DNA of 64,000 nt from Thiohalocapsa sp963695445. Lineage in GTDB: Bacteria; Pseudomonadota; Gammaproteobacteria; Chromatiales; Chromatiaceae. The stretch covers positions 16,787 through 80,786 of the forward strand of contig CAVOGV010000053.1 in the NCBI GenBank assembly GCA_963695445.1, read 5' to 3'. The notes under the pieces are model-generated. The model made no database searches, was not told the DNA's origin, and saw only the letters and a program-made list of their open reading frames with translations. Of this stretch, positions 8,353-17,913 are shown one piece after another. Position numbers and translations under genes: made by a program. Each line of letters opens with the position of its first letter. The first letter of the stretch is position 1.

Positions 8353-9519
8353 ATGGCGGACCTGGATAGCGGGGATCGAACAGCGGCGGTTTCGCGCGAG
8401 CGGGCGGTTGCGGCGGCACAGGTGGCGCAGGGTTTCCGCCAGCTTCCCATCTCGCTGCTCGCCGGGCTGGCCAATGGCCTGCTGCTTACCTACATATTGT
8501 GGGACGTGATAGAGCACGCGACGCTGCACATCTGGCTCATCGCGCTGCTCTGCGTGACAGTGGTGCGTTATGTCATGCTGGTTGCTTATCGGCGCGCGTC
8601 GAGCCCTTCGGACGGTGAGCGGCGCTGGCGGCTCTATTCGATGTTCGGCGCCTGCGCAGCCGGGATTGTCTGGGGAGCGGCCGGGCTATTTTTGTTTCAT
8701 CCGGTGTCCATTCCGTATCAGATGCTGCTGGCTTTTGTTCTAGGCGGCATGGTTGCGGGCGGCATTCCGCTGCTGTCCTTTCTCGGCGCAGCTTATCCCT
8801 GTTTCATGATCCCGATGGTGTTGCCGATCTCCTATCGCATGTTGGCGTTCGGGGATGAAGTGCATACCATCATGGGCCTGATGATCCTGGTGTTCGGGGT
8901 CGCTATGCTGGCCGCTGCGTCTCAGATGAGCCGCTTCTTCCGCTTCATGGTGGATCTGCAGCTGCAGCTGTCTTCATCACGCGAGGCTGGTCAGGCGCTC
9001 GAGCGGATGCTGCGCGTCGATGCGCTCACCGGTATTGCAAACAGGCGCCTATTCGATGAGATGTTGAATCGGGAATGGCGGCGGGCGAAGCGTGAGGGCA
9101 GCGTACTATCAATAATCACCGCCGACATCGACCACTTCAAGGCCTATAACGACCAATACGGTCATCCTGCCGGCGACAGCTGCCTGCGGGCGGTCGCACA
9201 GGCAATGTCAAGCGTGCTGAACCGTCCAGGTGATATCGCGGCCCGCATCGGCGGCGAGGAATTTGCGTTTCTGCTGCCTGATACGCCGATCGAAGGCGCT
9301 GTGCAGGTCGGTGAACTGATTCGCAAGCGCGTTCTGGAGTTGGGCCTTCCGCATGCAGCCGGGGTATCCGGCGTGGTCTCCGTCAGCTTGGGGCTGGCCT
9401 CCGCCGAGCAGACCCACGCCGCGTCGCCGGTTGATCTGGTGCGTGCCTCCGACAAGGCGCTTTATCAGGCCAAGCGGCAGGGCCGCAATCGGCTGGCCAT
9501 CGCCGGCGCAGCAGACTGA
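8353..9519 (+). CDS. Membrane-anchored GGDEF diguanylate cyclase
   Basis: 388 residues. Residues about 30-210 contain six hydrophobic segments forming an unnamed membrane sensor region, then a short coiled linker (LQLQLSSSREAGQALERML) and a GGDEF domain opening DALTGIANRR. The active-site loop is GGEEF at 300-304, so catalysis is expected. An inhibitory I-site, RPGD, lies five residues before it (291-294). Two GTP would be joined into cyclic di-GMP at the inner face of the membrane in response to an unknown signal. No EAL domain is present. The gene stands alone, facing the terB-gltS pair. Confidence 0.93.
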   Translation: MADLDSGDRTAAVSRERAVAAAQVAQGFRQLPISLLAGLANGLLLTYILWDVIEHATLHIWLIALLCVTVVRYVMLVAYRRASSPSDGERRWRLYSMFGACAAGIVWGAAGLFLFHPVSIPYQMLLAFVLGGMVAGGIPLLSFLGAAYPCFMIPMVLPISYRMLAFGDEVHTIMGLMILVFGVAMLAAASQMSRFFRFMVDLQLQLSSSREAGQALERMLRVDALTGIANRRLFDEMLNREWRRAKREGSVLSIITADIDHFKAYNDQYGHPAGDSCLRAVAQAMSSVLNRPGDIAARIGGEEFAFLLPDTPIEGAVQVGELIRKRVLELGLPHAAGVSGVVSVSLGLASAEQTHAASPVDLVRASDKALYQAKRQGRNRLAIAGAAD

Positions 9520-9541
9520 CTGCCGCTCCGGAATCGGAATT

Positions 9542-9991
9542 TCACTGCAGTACTCGAAGCTTGGTCGCGATGAAGACGCTATGCGGCACGTGCAGCAGGT
9601 TGGCGAGCCTGCGCAGCAGGTGTTCCTGGTGTTTGCACAGGACCTGATCGGCATAGGCGACGCGCCATAGTGCTTCGATCAAGCGTTCCTTTTGCGCGGC
9701 GTCGAACCGGCCGTTGATCAGCGACGTGAACTGATGGTAGTCGGTCGCCTGGGTGCGCTCCTCGTTGGCGCACGCGATCAATTCCTCGGCCTGTTCCGGC
9801 GACAGTTCAAAGCCCTCCCTGACCGCGTTGAGGATTGCGGCTTGCTCGGTCGGCTCCAGCACATCGTCCAGGTGCGCCATTTCCAGCAGCAGCGCGGCAG
9901 CGGCACAGCGCACGGCATTATCTTGGTCGCGGGCATCGGGTGACTCCGTTGCCATGAACTCATCGAAGAACTTACGAATGTGATTGAGCAT
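9542..9991 (-). CDS. TerB family tellurite-resistance-like protein
   Basis: 149 residues, all helical. The TerB pattern is visible: AAAALLLEMAHLDDVLEPTE, then AILNAVREGFELSPEQAEEL and a second acidic helix pair ALWRVAYADQVLCKHQEHLL that resembles the metal-binding repeat. Stand-alone TerB proteins of this size are widespread and do not by themselves mean tellurite resistance. The ATG begins one base after the gltS stop, so the two genes are almost certainly co-transcribed and probably coupled. The reason for the pairing is unknown. Confidence 0.85.
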   Translation of the reverse strand: MLNHIRKFFDEFMATESPDARDQDNAVRCAAAALLLEMAHLDDVLEPTEQAAILNAVREGFELSPEQAEELIACANEERTQATDYHQFTSLINGRFDAAQKERLIEALWRVAYADQVLCKHQEHLLRRLANLLHVPHSVFIATKLRVLQ

Positions 9992-9992
9992 C

Positions 9993-11234
9993 TCAGAAGG
10001 CCTGCAAGAAGTAGGGAATCAGGACCGCGTTGACCAAGTCGATGAAGAAGGCCGAGACCAGCGGCACGATAATGAATGCCTGATGGGACGGACCGAAGCG
10101 TTGGGTCACGGCGGCCATGTTGGCCATGGCGGTCGGTGTCGAGCCGAGCGTGACACCGCCGAAGCCGGCCGCGACCACGGCCGCGTCGTAGTTCTTACCC
10201 ATCAATGGGAACAGGATAAAGATGGTGACGACCACGGCCAATGTGAACTGCGCCGCGAGAATGGCCATGATCGGCCCGGCGAGATCGACCAGGGTCCAGA
10301 GTTGCATGCTCATCAGGGATAGGGCGAGGAAGGTACCGAGCGAGATATCCGCGATCAGCGCGATCGCCGGGCTGCGCGTCGGCCAGGGGTTGCCGGTCAG
10401 GCTCGGTAGGTTCTTCGGCACCAGGTTGGTGATGAGAATACCGGCGAACAGGCAGGTCACGAACAGCGGCAGTTTGAGGCCGAGGTCGGCGATGACCCCG
10501 TTCAAGATGTAGCCGAGCACGATGCAAACGTGAATCGCCAGCACCGCGCCCAGAAAGTCGAGGTGGTCGATGCCCGCCTTCTTCTGTTTTTCCGATAGGC
10601 CCACGTCCTGCACCTCCGCGGTCGCATCGCTGGCTGGCGCCGTCGGGGTGAGCTGATGGCGCTTGATCAGGAATTTTGCGATCGGGCCGCCCATGATGCT
10701 GGCCAGGATCAGCCCAAAGGTGGCGCTGGCGATGCCGATCTCCATGGCGTTCGGGATGTTGTAGGTCTCGGCGATGTTCGGCGCCCAGGCGATGGTGGTG
10801 CCGTGTCCGCCAATCAGGGAAACCGTCCCGCCGATGACACCGACCGCCGCGGGCAAGTCGAACAGCGTCGCCACCGAGATGCCGGTGAGGTTCTGCGCGA
10901 CCATGAAGGTGATGGTAATCGCGAGCAGGATCACCAGCGGTCGACCGCCGGCGAGCAGGTCGCGGGCGCTGGCGTTGATGCCGATGGTGGTGAAGAAATA
11001 CACGAGCAGGATGTCCCGCGCCCGCAGCTCAAACTCCACCTCGAGCCCGGAAGCCAGATACAGCAGTCCAAACAGGACCGAGAACAGCAGTCCGCCGGTC
11101 ACCGGTTCCGGAATGCTGAACTCCCGCAAGAATCCGATCTTCTCATTCAGTCGTTTGCCGACAAACAACACGATGATGCCCAGGGTCACGGCAAGGAAGG
11201 AATCGACCCGCAGCAGGCTGTCTTGGAACTCCAT
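9993..11234 (-). CDS. gltS: Sodium/glutamate symporter GltS
   Basis: 413 residues, the usual length. GltS hallmarks include FSIPEPVTGGLLFS near the N-terminus, the re-entrant glycine-rich loop VSLIGGHGTTIAW in the first half, MGKNYDAAVVAAGFGGVTLG and STPTAMANMAAVTQRFG in the second. About ten hydrophobic helices in two inverted halves are visible. It would import glutamate with sodium at the inner membrane. It is followed with a one-base gap by terB. A second, more diverged paralogue is encoded at 24574-25782. Confidence 0.93.
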   Translation of the reverse strand: MEFQDSLLRVDSFLAVTLGIIVLFVGKRLNEKIGFLREFSIPEPVTGGLLFSVLFGLLYLASGLEVEFELRARDILLVYFFTTIGINASARDLLAGGRPLVILLAITITFMVAQNLTGISVATLFDLPAAVGVIGGTVSLIGGHGTTIAWAPNIAETYNIPNAMEIGIASATFGLILASIMGGPIAKFLIKRHQLTPTAPASDATAEVQDVGLSEKQKKAGIDHLDFLGAVLAIHVCIVLGYILNGVIADLGLKLPLFVTCLFAGILITNLVPKNLPSLTGNPWPTRSPAIALIADISLGTFLALSLMSMQLWTLVDLAGPIMAILAAQFTLAVVVTIFILFPLMGKNYDAAVVAAGFGGVTLGSTPTAMANMAAVTQRFGPSHQAFIIVPLVSAFFIDLVNAVLIPYFLQAF

Positions 11235-11618
11235 GGGCGTACCTAGTTGGTCAAAAATTCGGGTAACTGATCGAGATTTGGGTGACGTTCTGCGGTGTCA
11301 TCAGGCACGGGACGCACCGGGCGCGAACGCCAGTAGCCGGACAGCCGGACGACAGGCGGGCGCGGCGCGATCGCTCAAACGGCTTGGTTGTTAGCGAAGA
11401 CGGGTCTACCATTGCGCCCGTTCACGCCGTACAGCCTGGCTCAGTAGGTCAGTTTCCACACCGGCCGCCATGTCCCAGGCAACGGTTTTTCGGTCGCAAG
11501 TGGCTGGGCAATTTACCCGTCTCAGGTGCGCTCGTCCACTCTGCCGGGCAAGCGCCTGCAGATCACCGGGTTCTGGCCGCCGACGCGCCAACTCTAAACG
11601 CCATGAGACTACCTTAAG
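11235..11618. other. Intergenic stretch without recognisable gene
   Basis: 384 bases between the gltS start and the Anbu gene, which diverge, so both promoters should lie here. I see no convincing ORF, RNA or repeat. The open frames on either strand are uninterrupted only because the region is GC rich. Confidence 0.5.
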
Positions 11619-12391
11619 ATGACCTATTGCGTCGGACTGCTGCTCGACCAGGGCCTGGTGATGGCCTCCGATTCCCGCACCAACGCGGGTGTCGACTACA
11701 TCTCCTCTTACAGCAAGCTGCATGTGTTTGAACCGGCGCCAGATCGGCTGTTCGTGCTGCTCGCGGCCGGCAGTCTGGCGACCACGCAGGAGGTCCTGCA
11801 CCGCATCCAGCGCGATCTTGACCAGGCCGTTAACCCGAATCCCAGCCCCTATCAGCAGGCGCCGGGGGCCACCCTGTTAAACGTCAACTATCTGTTCGAG
11901 GCCGCGACCTACATCGGACAGGTGAGCCAGGCAGTGCAGAACGAACACGGCCGGTGCTGCGGCAGTCCGGCGTGAGTCCGGAGGCGAGCTTTATCCTGGG
12001 CGGGCAGATCGCGGGCCAACCTCAGGGGCTTTTTCTGGTGTATTCGCAGGGCAACGCCATCGCCGCCTCGGCGGAGACCGCCTATTTGCAGATTGGGGAG
12101 AGCAAGTTCGGCAAACCGGTGCTGGATCGCATGACCTTTCCAGGCATGTCGCTGGAGGATGGCGCGCGGGCCTGCCTGGTCTCTCTGATCGGCACGGCAA
12201 GCTCCAACCTCACGGTCGGCCCGCCGTTCGAGGTCGCCATCTGCCCGCGGGACCAGATGACGCCGGCCTATCGGCTCAAGCTCGACGACGACTCACCGGA
12301 ACTGCAGGGCATCAGCCAAAGCTGGAACGAGAGTCTGTCCCGCGCCTTTTACAGCCTGCCTCGGTTTGCCTGGGAGCAAAGCGAGGGCTAA
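11619..12391 (+). pseudogene. Anbu, proteasome-type peptidase (COG3484), one frameshift
   Basis: The restored product is about 257 residues. The N-terminus MTYCVGLLLDQGLVMASDSR then TNAGVDYISSYSKLHVFE is the signature of Anbu, the ancestral beta-subunit. Removal of Met1 exposes Thr2 as the presumptive Ntn nucleophile. The second half contains VLRQSGVSPEASFILGGQI and FLVYSQGNAIAASAETAYLQ. The frame breaks near 11952, where one missing G in a GG run would restore continuity. Anbu self-assembles into rings related to HslV, but its substrate is unclear. It is often found with transglutaminase, alpha-E and ATP-grasp genes, none of which are in this window. Confidence 0.88.
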
Positions 12392-12426
12392 CCGAGGCCA
12401 GCGTCTCGCCGGCTCCATCTGCTTCA

Positions 12427-12930
12427 TCACGGATCTTCCGCGGGCTGCGGTTCGGGGTCGAGATAATCGGTTGCCGTTGGCGGTTCGGTGGTCGACGCCC
12501 GGTGATCGGTGAAGGCGCCGACGTCCTGCGCGAGGATTGCGGGTGCCGGGTCGGCAATGCCTTCCTCGATCTGCGCCAGTACGGATGGAAAGAACGGATT
12601 GCTGGCAATCCGAAACAGTGAATCGAGATTGGCGATCAGCGCCCCCCGTTCCCCGCGGGCAGCGATGGCACCGAGGTTGGCGCCGAAGTCCTCGTCCGGG
12701 TTGGGCTCCAGCCCGTACAGCGCGTCGTCCATTGGGAACGGAATGGCAACATGGGAGAGGGAGAAGATCTGCAGCGGATAGCCAATTCCGAGCGGAACGA
12801 TCTCTTCGGTTGTCTGGCCGGGGGCGATCGTCCGCGCGACGGTATCCTTGACCCCATCGTCCGCGCTGGCGATCACGGTAATGCGATAGCGCTGCGGGCG
12901 CGCGGTGCGTCTTGCCGCTGCTGTGACATC
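12427..12930 (-). pseudogene. C-terminal fragment of an alpha/beta hydrolase
   Basis: The frame reads RYRITVIASADDGVKDTVA near its start, with an acid-residue position expected for alpha/beta hydrolases, then PLQIFSLSHVAIPFPMDDAL and YGLEPNPDEDFG, and RGERGALIANLDSLFRIASN. This resembles the C-terminal half of large lysophospholipase-like hydrolases. The nucleophile elbow (GxSxG) and the N-terminal half are missing, and no ATG or ribosome-binding site opens it; the longest start is a GTG at 12876. I read it as a relic between Anbu and the SLC13 permease. The exact subfamily is uncertain. Confidence 0.5.
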
Positions 12931-13043
12931 CGACTAAGGTACCGGGTTTTTGCTGAGCGGTCCCAGAACAGCAGCACCGCTTGCAGGTCACTCGATACGC
13001 CGCCTGAACCAATGAGCCCGCCAATGAGCCTGATGGAACTCGC

Positions 13044-14874
13044 ATGTCTCAAGACCTTTTGATTGTACTCGCCCTCCTGGCCGCGGCGATTGTGATGTTT
13101 GCGATCAACAAGCCGCGGGTCGACGCCGTCGGCCTGATCATGATCGTCGCGCTGCCCTTTACCGGGGTCATCAGCATGCAGGAGGCAATCGCGGGTTTCA
13201 GCAACTCCAACATCGTGCTGATTGCAGCGATGTTCGTCATCGGCGAAGCGCTGGCCCGAACCGGCGTCGCGCAGCGCATCGGCGATTGGCTTGCGATCCG
13301 AGGCGGCAGCAGTTCCTGGCGCCTGCTGACGCTGCTGATGCTCGCGGTCGGCGTGCTCGGGTCGGTGATGAGTTCGACCGGGGTCGTCGCCATCTTCATC
13401 CCGGTGGTGTTGCGCATTGCCAGTCGCACCGGCATCGCCCCGAGTCAGCTCATGATGCCGATGGCCTATGCCGCCCTGATCAGCGGCATGATGACCCTGG
13501 TGGCGACCTCGTCCAACCTGGTGATCAACTATGAGCTTGTTCGCTCGGGCAATGACGGTTTCAATTTCTTTGCGTTCACCCCCTTCGGCTTTCCTATCCT
13601 GCTGCTGGGTGTGGTCGTATATGCTGATTGCCCGGCGCTGGCTGCGGCCCCAGACGCCCGACGACGCCGCGGATCGGCTGCGGCCGAATCTGATGCACTG
13701 GGTCGAGCGCTATCGCCTGGCCGATCGTGAATATCGGGTGCGCATCAGGGCCGATTCCCCATTGGTTGGGGCATCGATCGGAGCGCTGGATCTGCCCGCC
13801 AAGATCGGCGCGCGAATCATCCTGATCGAACGCGGCGAGGGTCGTGCGCGACAACTGCTTCCGCGCACGCCCGATACCTGTCTGATGGTGGGAGACATCT
13901 TGTTGATTGACCTGGACGACGACCGAATCGACGTAGCCACGGTTGCCGAGCAGTATGCCGTCGATCTTATGCCTCGTTCTGGCACTTATTTCACCGACAA
14001 GGCCCGTTCGGTCGGCATGATGGAGATCATGATTCCGGACGCATCCGAATTCGTCGGCAAGACCCTGGCCGACGCCGAGGCCATGACGCAGTCCGACCTG
14101 ACGGTGGTCGGGTTACGTCGCGGGCGCAAAGCCCTGAAGCCTCGCCGCCTGCGTAAGAAGACCCTGCGCAGCGGCGATATCCTGTTGCTCGCCGGTCCTT
14201 GGAAGACGATTCGTCGACTGCAGAAGGCAGGGCACGAGCTGATTGTCTTGAATTTGCCCAAGGAGTACGACGAGATCGTGCCTGCCGCCGACAAGGCGCC
14301 CTATGCCCTGCTGACGCTGGGCGTGGTGGTGGTCTTGATGGCGACCGGCATCGTGCCGAATGTGCAGGCGGCCTTGATCGGCTGTCTGATGATGGGGTTG
14401 TTTGGCTGTATCAGCCTCGATAAGGCGTATCGATCCATCCAATGGAAGTCCTTGCTCATGATTGTCGGCATGCTGCCCTTCGCCATTGCGCTGGATCGTA
14501 CCGGCGGCGTGGACTTGGCCGCGGAATCCTTGGTCGGCCTGATCGGCAACGCGAGCCCTCATGCGATTCTCGCCCTGCTGTTCGGAATTACGGTCTTGTT
14601 GGGCATGTTCATCGTCAACACCGCCAACGCCGTCTTGCTGATACCGATCGCGTTGGCGGTCGCTGAAGAGCTTGGCGCCTCCCCTTACCCCTTCGCGATG
14701 ATCATCGCCCTGGCGGCATCCTGCGCCTTCATGACGCCGATCTCGCCGGTGAACACCTTGGTCATGACCGCCGGTAATTACAGCTTTACCGACTTCATTC
14801 GCATCGGTCTGCCCTTTACGCTGATCGTCATGGTGGTCAGCGTGTGGCTGGTGCCGCTGTTGTTGCCGCTTTAG
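13044..14874 (+). pseudogene. SLC13-type permease with two TrkA-C domains, one frameshift
   Basis: The restored length is about 610 residues. The N-terminal half has helices with NSNIVLIAAMFVIGEALART and the SLC13 box SSTGVVAIFIPVVLRIA. A soluble middle part contains two RCK_C/TrkA-C modules (YRVRIRADSPLVGASIGAL and VGMMEIMIPDASEFVGKTL). The second membrane half ends with FIVNTANAVLLIPIALAVA and the conserved CAFMTPISPVNTLVMTAGNY. Such proteins carry anions (sulfate, dicarboxylates) with sodium; the substrate cannot be read from sequence. The frame changes near 13618, in GTCGTATAT, where one base would restore VVYMLIARRW. An ATG at 13044 opens MSQDLLIVLALLAAAIVMFA. Confidence 0.88.
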
Positions 14875-14913
14875 AAGTTTGGGCCTTGGTCATCATCGCG
14901 GCCACCGAGGGAT

Positions 14914-14971
14914 GGTCCGCACAGCGGACCCTACCAAGAGCGCCGTGGCTGTAGGGTTCGCTGTGCGGACC
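14914..14971. repeat. Long hairpin repeat
   Basis: Bases 14914-14934 and 14951-14971 are inverted copies of each other over 21 bases with one mismatch, with core CCGCACAGCGGA and a 16-base loop. It lies 39 bases after the SLC13 stop, so it could also act as a transcription barrier. The wording resembles dispersed palindromic elements of gammaproteobacteria. Confidence 0.75.
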
Positions 14972-15016
14972 TTCTCCGCCCGTCGACTGCCAATGGCCGA
15001 AACGATGATCAACGCC

Positions 15017-15085
15017 GAAGTTTGAAGTTCGAAGTTCGAAGTTTGAAGGAACCGTTCGGGAACGGCTTGCGGTTCCCGAACCGGT
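15017..15085. repeat. Short tandem repeat and adjoining hairpin
   Basis: 15017-15049 is four tandem variants of GAAGTTC/GAAGTTT (8-9 base units). It is followed by an inverted pair, ACCGTTCGGGAAC at 15051-15063 and GTTCCCGAACCGGT from 15072, with one unpaired base. It sits just after the convergent glycine-zipper gene on the other strand and might terminate it. Confidence 0.6.
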
Positions 15086-15107
15086 CTGAGGCGTCGGCTC
15101 CCGCCGA

Positions 15108-15335
15108 TCAGTCGATATTTCCCTTTTGATGCTGATCTAACAGGAAGCCGCCGAGGACGCCGGCGCCGGCGCCGATGGCTGCACCTCGGCCGGCGTTGCC
15201 GCTCAGCGATCCTAACGCGGCGCCGGTTGCGGCGCCCATCATCGCCCCGCTGCCGGTGCGACTAGTCGTTGTGGTACCACAGCCGGAAGCGGTCACGGCA
15301 GCAATTAGGAGGAGAGGGATAGCAAGCTTATTCAT
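15108..15335 (-). CDS. Small glycine-zipper lipoprotein
   Basis: 75 residues. The start MNKLAIPLLLIAAVTASGC gives a lipoprotein signal with the modified cysteine in TASGC. The mature part carries glycine-zipper repeats (GAMMGAATGAALGSLSGNAG and GAAIGAGAGVLGGFLL), as in OmpA-associated glycine-zipper 2TM/YMGG proteins, and ends with a charged tail. It is expected at the outer membrane, facing the periplasm. A longer frame from 15374 lacks a signal peptide at its start and is rejected. Function unknown. Confidence 0.8.
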   Translation of the reverse strand: MNKLAIPLLLIAAVTASGCGTTTTSRTGSGAMMGAATGAALGSLSGNAGRGAAIGAGAGVLGGFLLDQHQKGNID

Positions 15336-15413
15336 GGTTGGGTGTTCTCGTCGGAGGATTTGCGCGGTGCGCATGGTAATGAATGGTTGATGCCACGGAC
15401 AAGGGTAGCGAAT

Positions 15414-15818
15414 CTATTTGCAAGGGTAAGCGGCCGCCAGCGCACGCACTAGACCGACGACCGGCAACTCGCCCATGCGTTCCGCATTGCCCGCGTTCTT
15501 CTTGGCCCAGGCCAGGAAGGCGGTGCGGCCATCTGCGATGGATGTGCCCTCGGGATAGCAGACGAGGCGCTTCATGTGCTTACGGTCGGACACGGCATCG
15601 TGGTACTGAACGGTTGCCTCGATGAAGGCGGTACAAGCGAGCTGCGCTGGGGCGTAATTGGGGTCGGTCTCGCTCGTTGAACAGATGGTGTAGAGGTCTT
15701 CGGTGGTGTCGAAGGCGAAATCAGCATCTTCCGTGGCGAACGCCGGCTGCGTCGTGCTTGCGATCAGCAAGGTGCCAGCGAGGATTGCGACGGATGGACG
15801 GCGAACGGGTGATGGCAT
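15414..15818 (-). CDS. Rap1a/Tai-like exported protein
   Basis: 134 residues with a clear signal peptide (VAILAGTLLIASTTQPAFA). The mature sequence has the Rap1a/Tai layout: a helix with LYTICSTSE, then a second Cys in QLACTAFIEATVQYHDAV, a third in RLVCYPEGTSIADGRTAF, and a last in the C-terminal AAAYPCK. The four cysteines would form two disulphides in the periplasm. Rap1a proteins are immunity proteins against type VI peptidoglycan amidase effectors, but many stand-alone homologues occur without effectors. No T6SS gene is nearby, so the immunity role is only a possibility. The longer frame from 15890 lacks support. Confidence 0.7.
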   Translation of the reverse strand: MPSPVRRPSVAILAGTLLIASTTQPAFATEDADFAFDTTEDLYTICSTSETDPNYAPAQLACTAFIEATVQYHDAVSDRKHMKRLVCYPEGTSIADGRTAFLAWAKKNAGNAERMGELPVVGLVRALAAAYPCK

Positions 15819-16024
15819 GAACACATTGAGATCCTTTGCTTGGAGGCGTGCCGTCGATCCTGCGCAAACTCGTACAGGATGTTCCGGCAATCGCCTGCGG
15901 TGAAAAAACCGCCTGGCGGACGGGTGCCTCGGCCCCGCTTAGGGATTTGACAGAAATCGCCTTAAGCAGCGCACCGCTCGAACGCTACGACGCGCTGGCT
16001 TTGTCAATCCGAGGCATTGCCTGG

Positions 16025-16550
16025 TTAGGCCGCGGGATTGGCGTCTGGAGTCACCTCTGGATGGGCCTCAATGAATGCCCGCAGGGTGTCTTCCTTGTCC
16101 TTTGTCAGAGACGTCTGCAGAATCTTGCCCTTGCCCTTGAACTCCGCGAGCCGCTCGATGACCTTATCCGGCGTGGACTTCTTGACCAGCACAAAGATTG
16201 CGGAACAGCCCGGCTTAAAGTGCTCGGCCAGATCCTTCATGAACTGATTGTTGATGCCGAGGTCGGTCATGGCACCGGACATGGCGCCAGCCCCGGCGCC
16301 GACCGCGGCGCCCAGCAGCGGATTCAGGAACACCATTCCGATCAGCATGCCCCAGAAGGTGCCGGACATCGGCCCCGGCCGCTGTCAAGTTGGTCGCCTG
16401 GTGCAGCTTGACCTTGCCCTTCTCGGTCTTGGTGACGATCACCACGTCTTCCATCTCGATCAAGTACTCCTTCTGCAGCTTGGCCAGCGCCGCGCGCATG
16501 TCGAAGGCCAGTTGCTCCTCGGGAAACGAAATCACGATCAAACTGCTCAT
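16025..16550 (-). pseudogene. DUF1269 membrane-associated protein, one frameshift
   Basis: The restored product is about 175 residues. It opens MSSLIVISFPEEQLAFDMRA and continues EMEDVVIVTKTEKGKVKLHQ, the DUF1269 start, then a glycine-rich hydrophobic hairpin (FWGMLIGMVFLNPLLGAAVG then AGAGAMSGAMTDLGI) and a C-terminal alpha/beta part. The frame breaks near 16372, inside a GGGG run. The family is of unknown function and often sits next to stress genes. It is divergent from the AI-2E family gene at 16772. Confidence 0.85.
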
Positions 16551-16684
16551 CGTAAAGAGTCCTCTGATGAAAGCGGATGCCGATAGTATGCGGATACGAG
16601 GACCTGCGTCGACAAATCTTGCGCCGCCGGGAGGGTCGAATCACTATGTCGCGCAAAGCACTCGCGACGGGCTCGGCCCAGGTT

Positions 16685-16707
16685 CCGCTGTCGACGGTCG
16701 ACAGCGG
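16685..16707. promoter_or_regulatory. Perfect 11-bp inverted repeat in the AI-2E gene upstream region
   Basis: CCGCTGTCGAC and GTCGACAGCGG are separated by one base, a perfect palindrome. It lies 65 bases before the start at 16772 and could be an operator or a small hairpin. No regulator is known for it. Confidence 0.45.
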
Positions 16708-16771
16708 CCGACATGATACTGTCGAGGCGCGTTGACGAACAATTCGACGGACATACAATAGCAGCCTGCTT

Positions 16772-17863
16772 ATGGACGGAAACCAGCCAATGAAAGCGTT
16801 AAGTTCTTTCAGCGCCCCGGCGCGCGGCATGATCGTCGCCGCGGCTTTCGCGATCGTGATCATGGTGATGCAGGCAGCCTCACCGATCCTCTCGCCGATC
16901 CTATTGGCCATCTTTATCGCCATCGTCGCCACTCCGGCGTTGCGCTGGATGCGTCGCCGCGGGGTGCCGAAGTGGGGCGCGTTGGTGGTGATTGCCTTCA
17001 TCTTGCTCGATGTCGGCAGCTTGCTGGCGCTGATATCCACCGGCGCGCTCGAAGGGTTTAGGGATAGCATGCCGACGTACCAGGAGCGATTTCTGCTGCT
17101 GAGCGAGGAGTGGGGCGGCTGGTTGGAGGCGGTCGGCATTGGGGGCTCGACCGATGCCGTGCCGGACTTAATGGACCCAAGTAAGGTCTCCGCCGCCGTC
17201 CGGTTGCTCCTGTCCAATGCCAGCGGCATTTTCGCGACCGGCCTGCTGGTGTTGCTCACGGTGATTTTCATCCTGCTCGAGGTGCCGGCGATCCCGGGCA
17301 AGCTGAAGGCGGCATTCAACCTGACCGAGGCGGGCGATGCGCGACTGAAGCGGCTGTTGGACAATATCAACCGCTACATGTTGATCAAAACGATGACCAG
17401 CCTTGCCACCGCGGTCTGTGTCTGGCTGTTGCTCAAGTTCTTCGGTATCGACTTCGCCATCCTCTGGGCTGTGCTGGCGTTTTTCCTGAACTTTGTGCCC
17501 GTTGTCGGCAACATTGTGATGATGATTCCAGCCGTGTTGCTCGCATTGATTCAAGTGGGCTTCTCCACCGCGCTGTTCGTCGCGGCAGGCTACCTGGTGA
17601 TCAACACCCTGATCGGCAATGTCATCGAGCCCCGCGTCATGGGCAAGGGGCTTGGCATCTCCACGCTGGCTGTGTTCATCGCGCTGCTGTTCTGGGGCTG
17701 GTTGTTCGGCACCGTGGGCATGTTCCTAGCCGTACCACTGACCACGGCGCTGATCATTGCGCTGGATGCGAGCCCGCACACGCGTCCACTCGCGATCCTG
17801 ATGGGGCCAAGCTTAGAGCCCGAGCCGGACGCCGCCGGCGAGCAACCCAAACTGGGTTCTTAG
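16772..17863 (+). CDS. AI-2E family (PerM/YdiK-type) transporter
   Basis: 363 residues with about eight hydrophobic segments in the family order. ILSPILLAIFIAIVATPALR lies near the N-terminus, a soluble helical insert follows at about 85-150, then FFLNFVPVVGNIVMMIPAVL and VINTLIGNVIEPRVMGKGLG, the most conserved block of the family. Members are linked to autoinducer-2 export or to cation/proton exchange, so substrate cannot be assigned. An alternative start is the ATG six codons in (MKALSSFS). The last 25 residues are Pro/Glu rich and probably cytoplasmic. Confidence 0.9.
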   Translation: MDGNQPMKALSSFSAPARGMIVAAAFAIVIMVMQAASPILSPILLAIFIAIVATPALRWMRRRGVPKWGALVVIAFILLDVGSLLALISTGALEGFRDSMPTYQERFLLLSEEWGGWLEAVGIGGSTDAVPDLMDPSKVSAAVRLLLSNASGIFATGLLVLLTVIFILLEVPAIPGKLKAAFNLTEAGDARLKRLLDNINRYMLIKTMTSLATAVCVWLLLKFFGIDFAILWAVLAFFLNFVPVVGNIVMMIPAVLLALIQVGFSTALFVAAGYLVINTLIGNVIEPRVMGKGLGISTLAVFIALLFWGWLFGTVGMFLAVPLTTALIIALDASPHTRPLAILMGPSLEPEPDAAGEQPKLGS

Positions 17864-17913
17864 CCGAGGTCATGACGCCCATGATGCCCCTGTATGCCAC
17901 GATTGCGTGGCGC

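Noticed and set aside
12293..13045. 250-codon minus-strand frame spanning the hydrolase scrap
   Set aside because: Only the other frame gives alpha/beta-hydrolase text; this one is Arg-rich noise.
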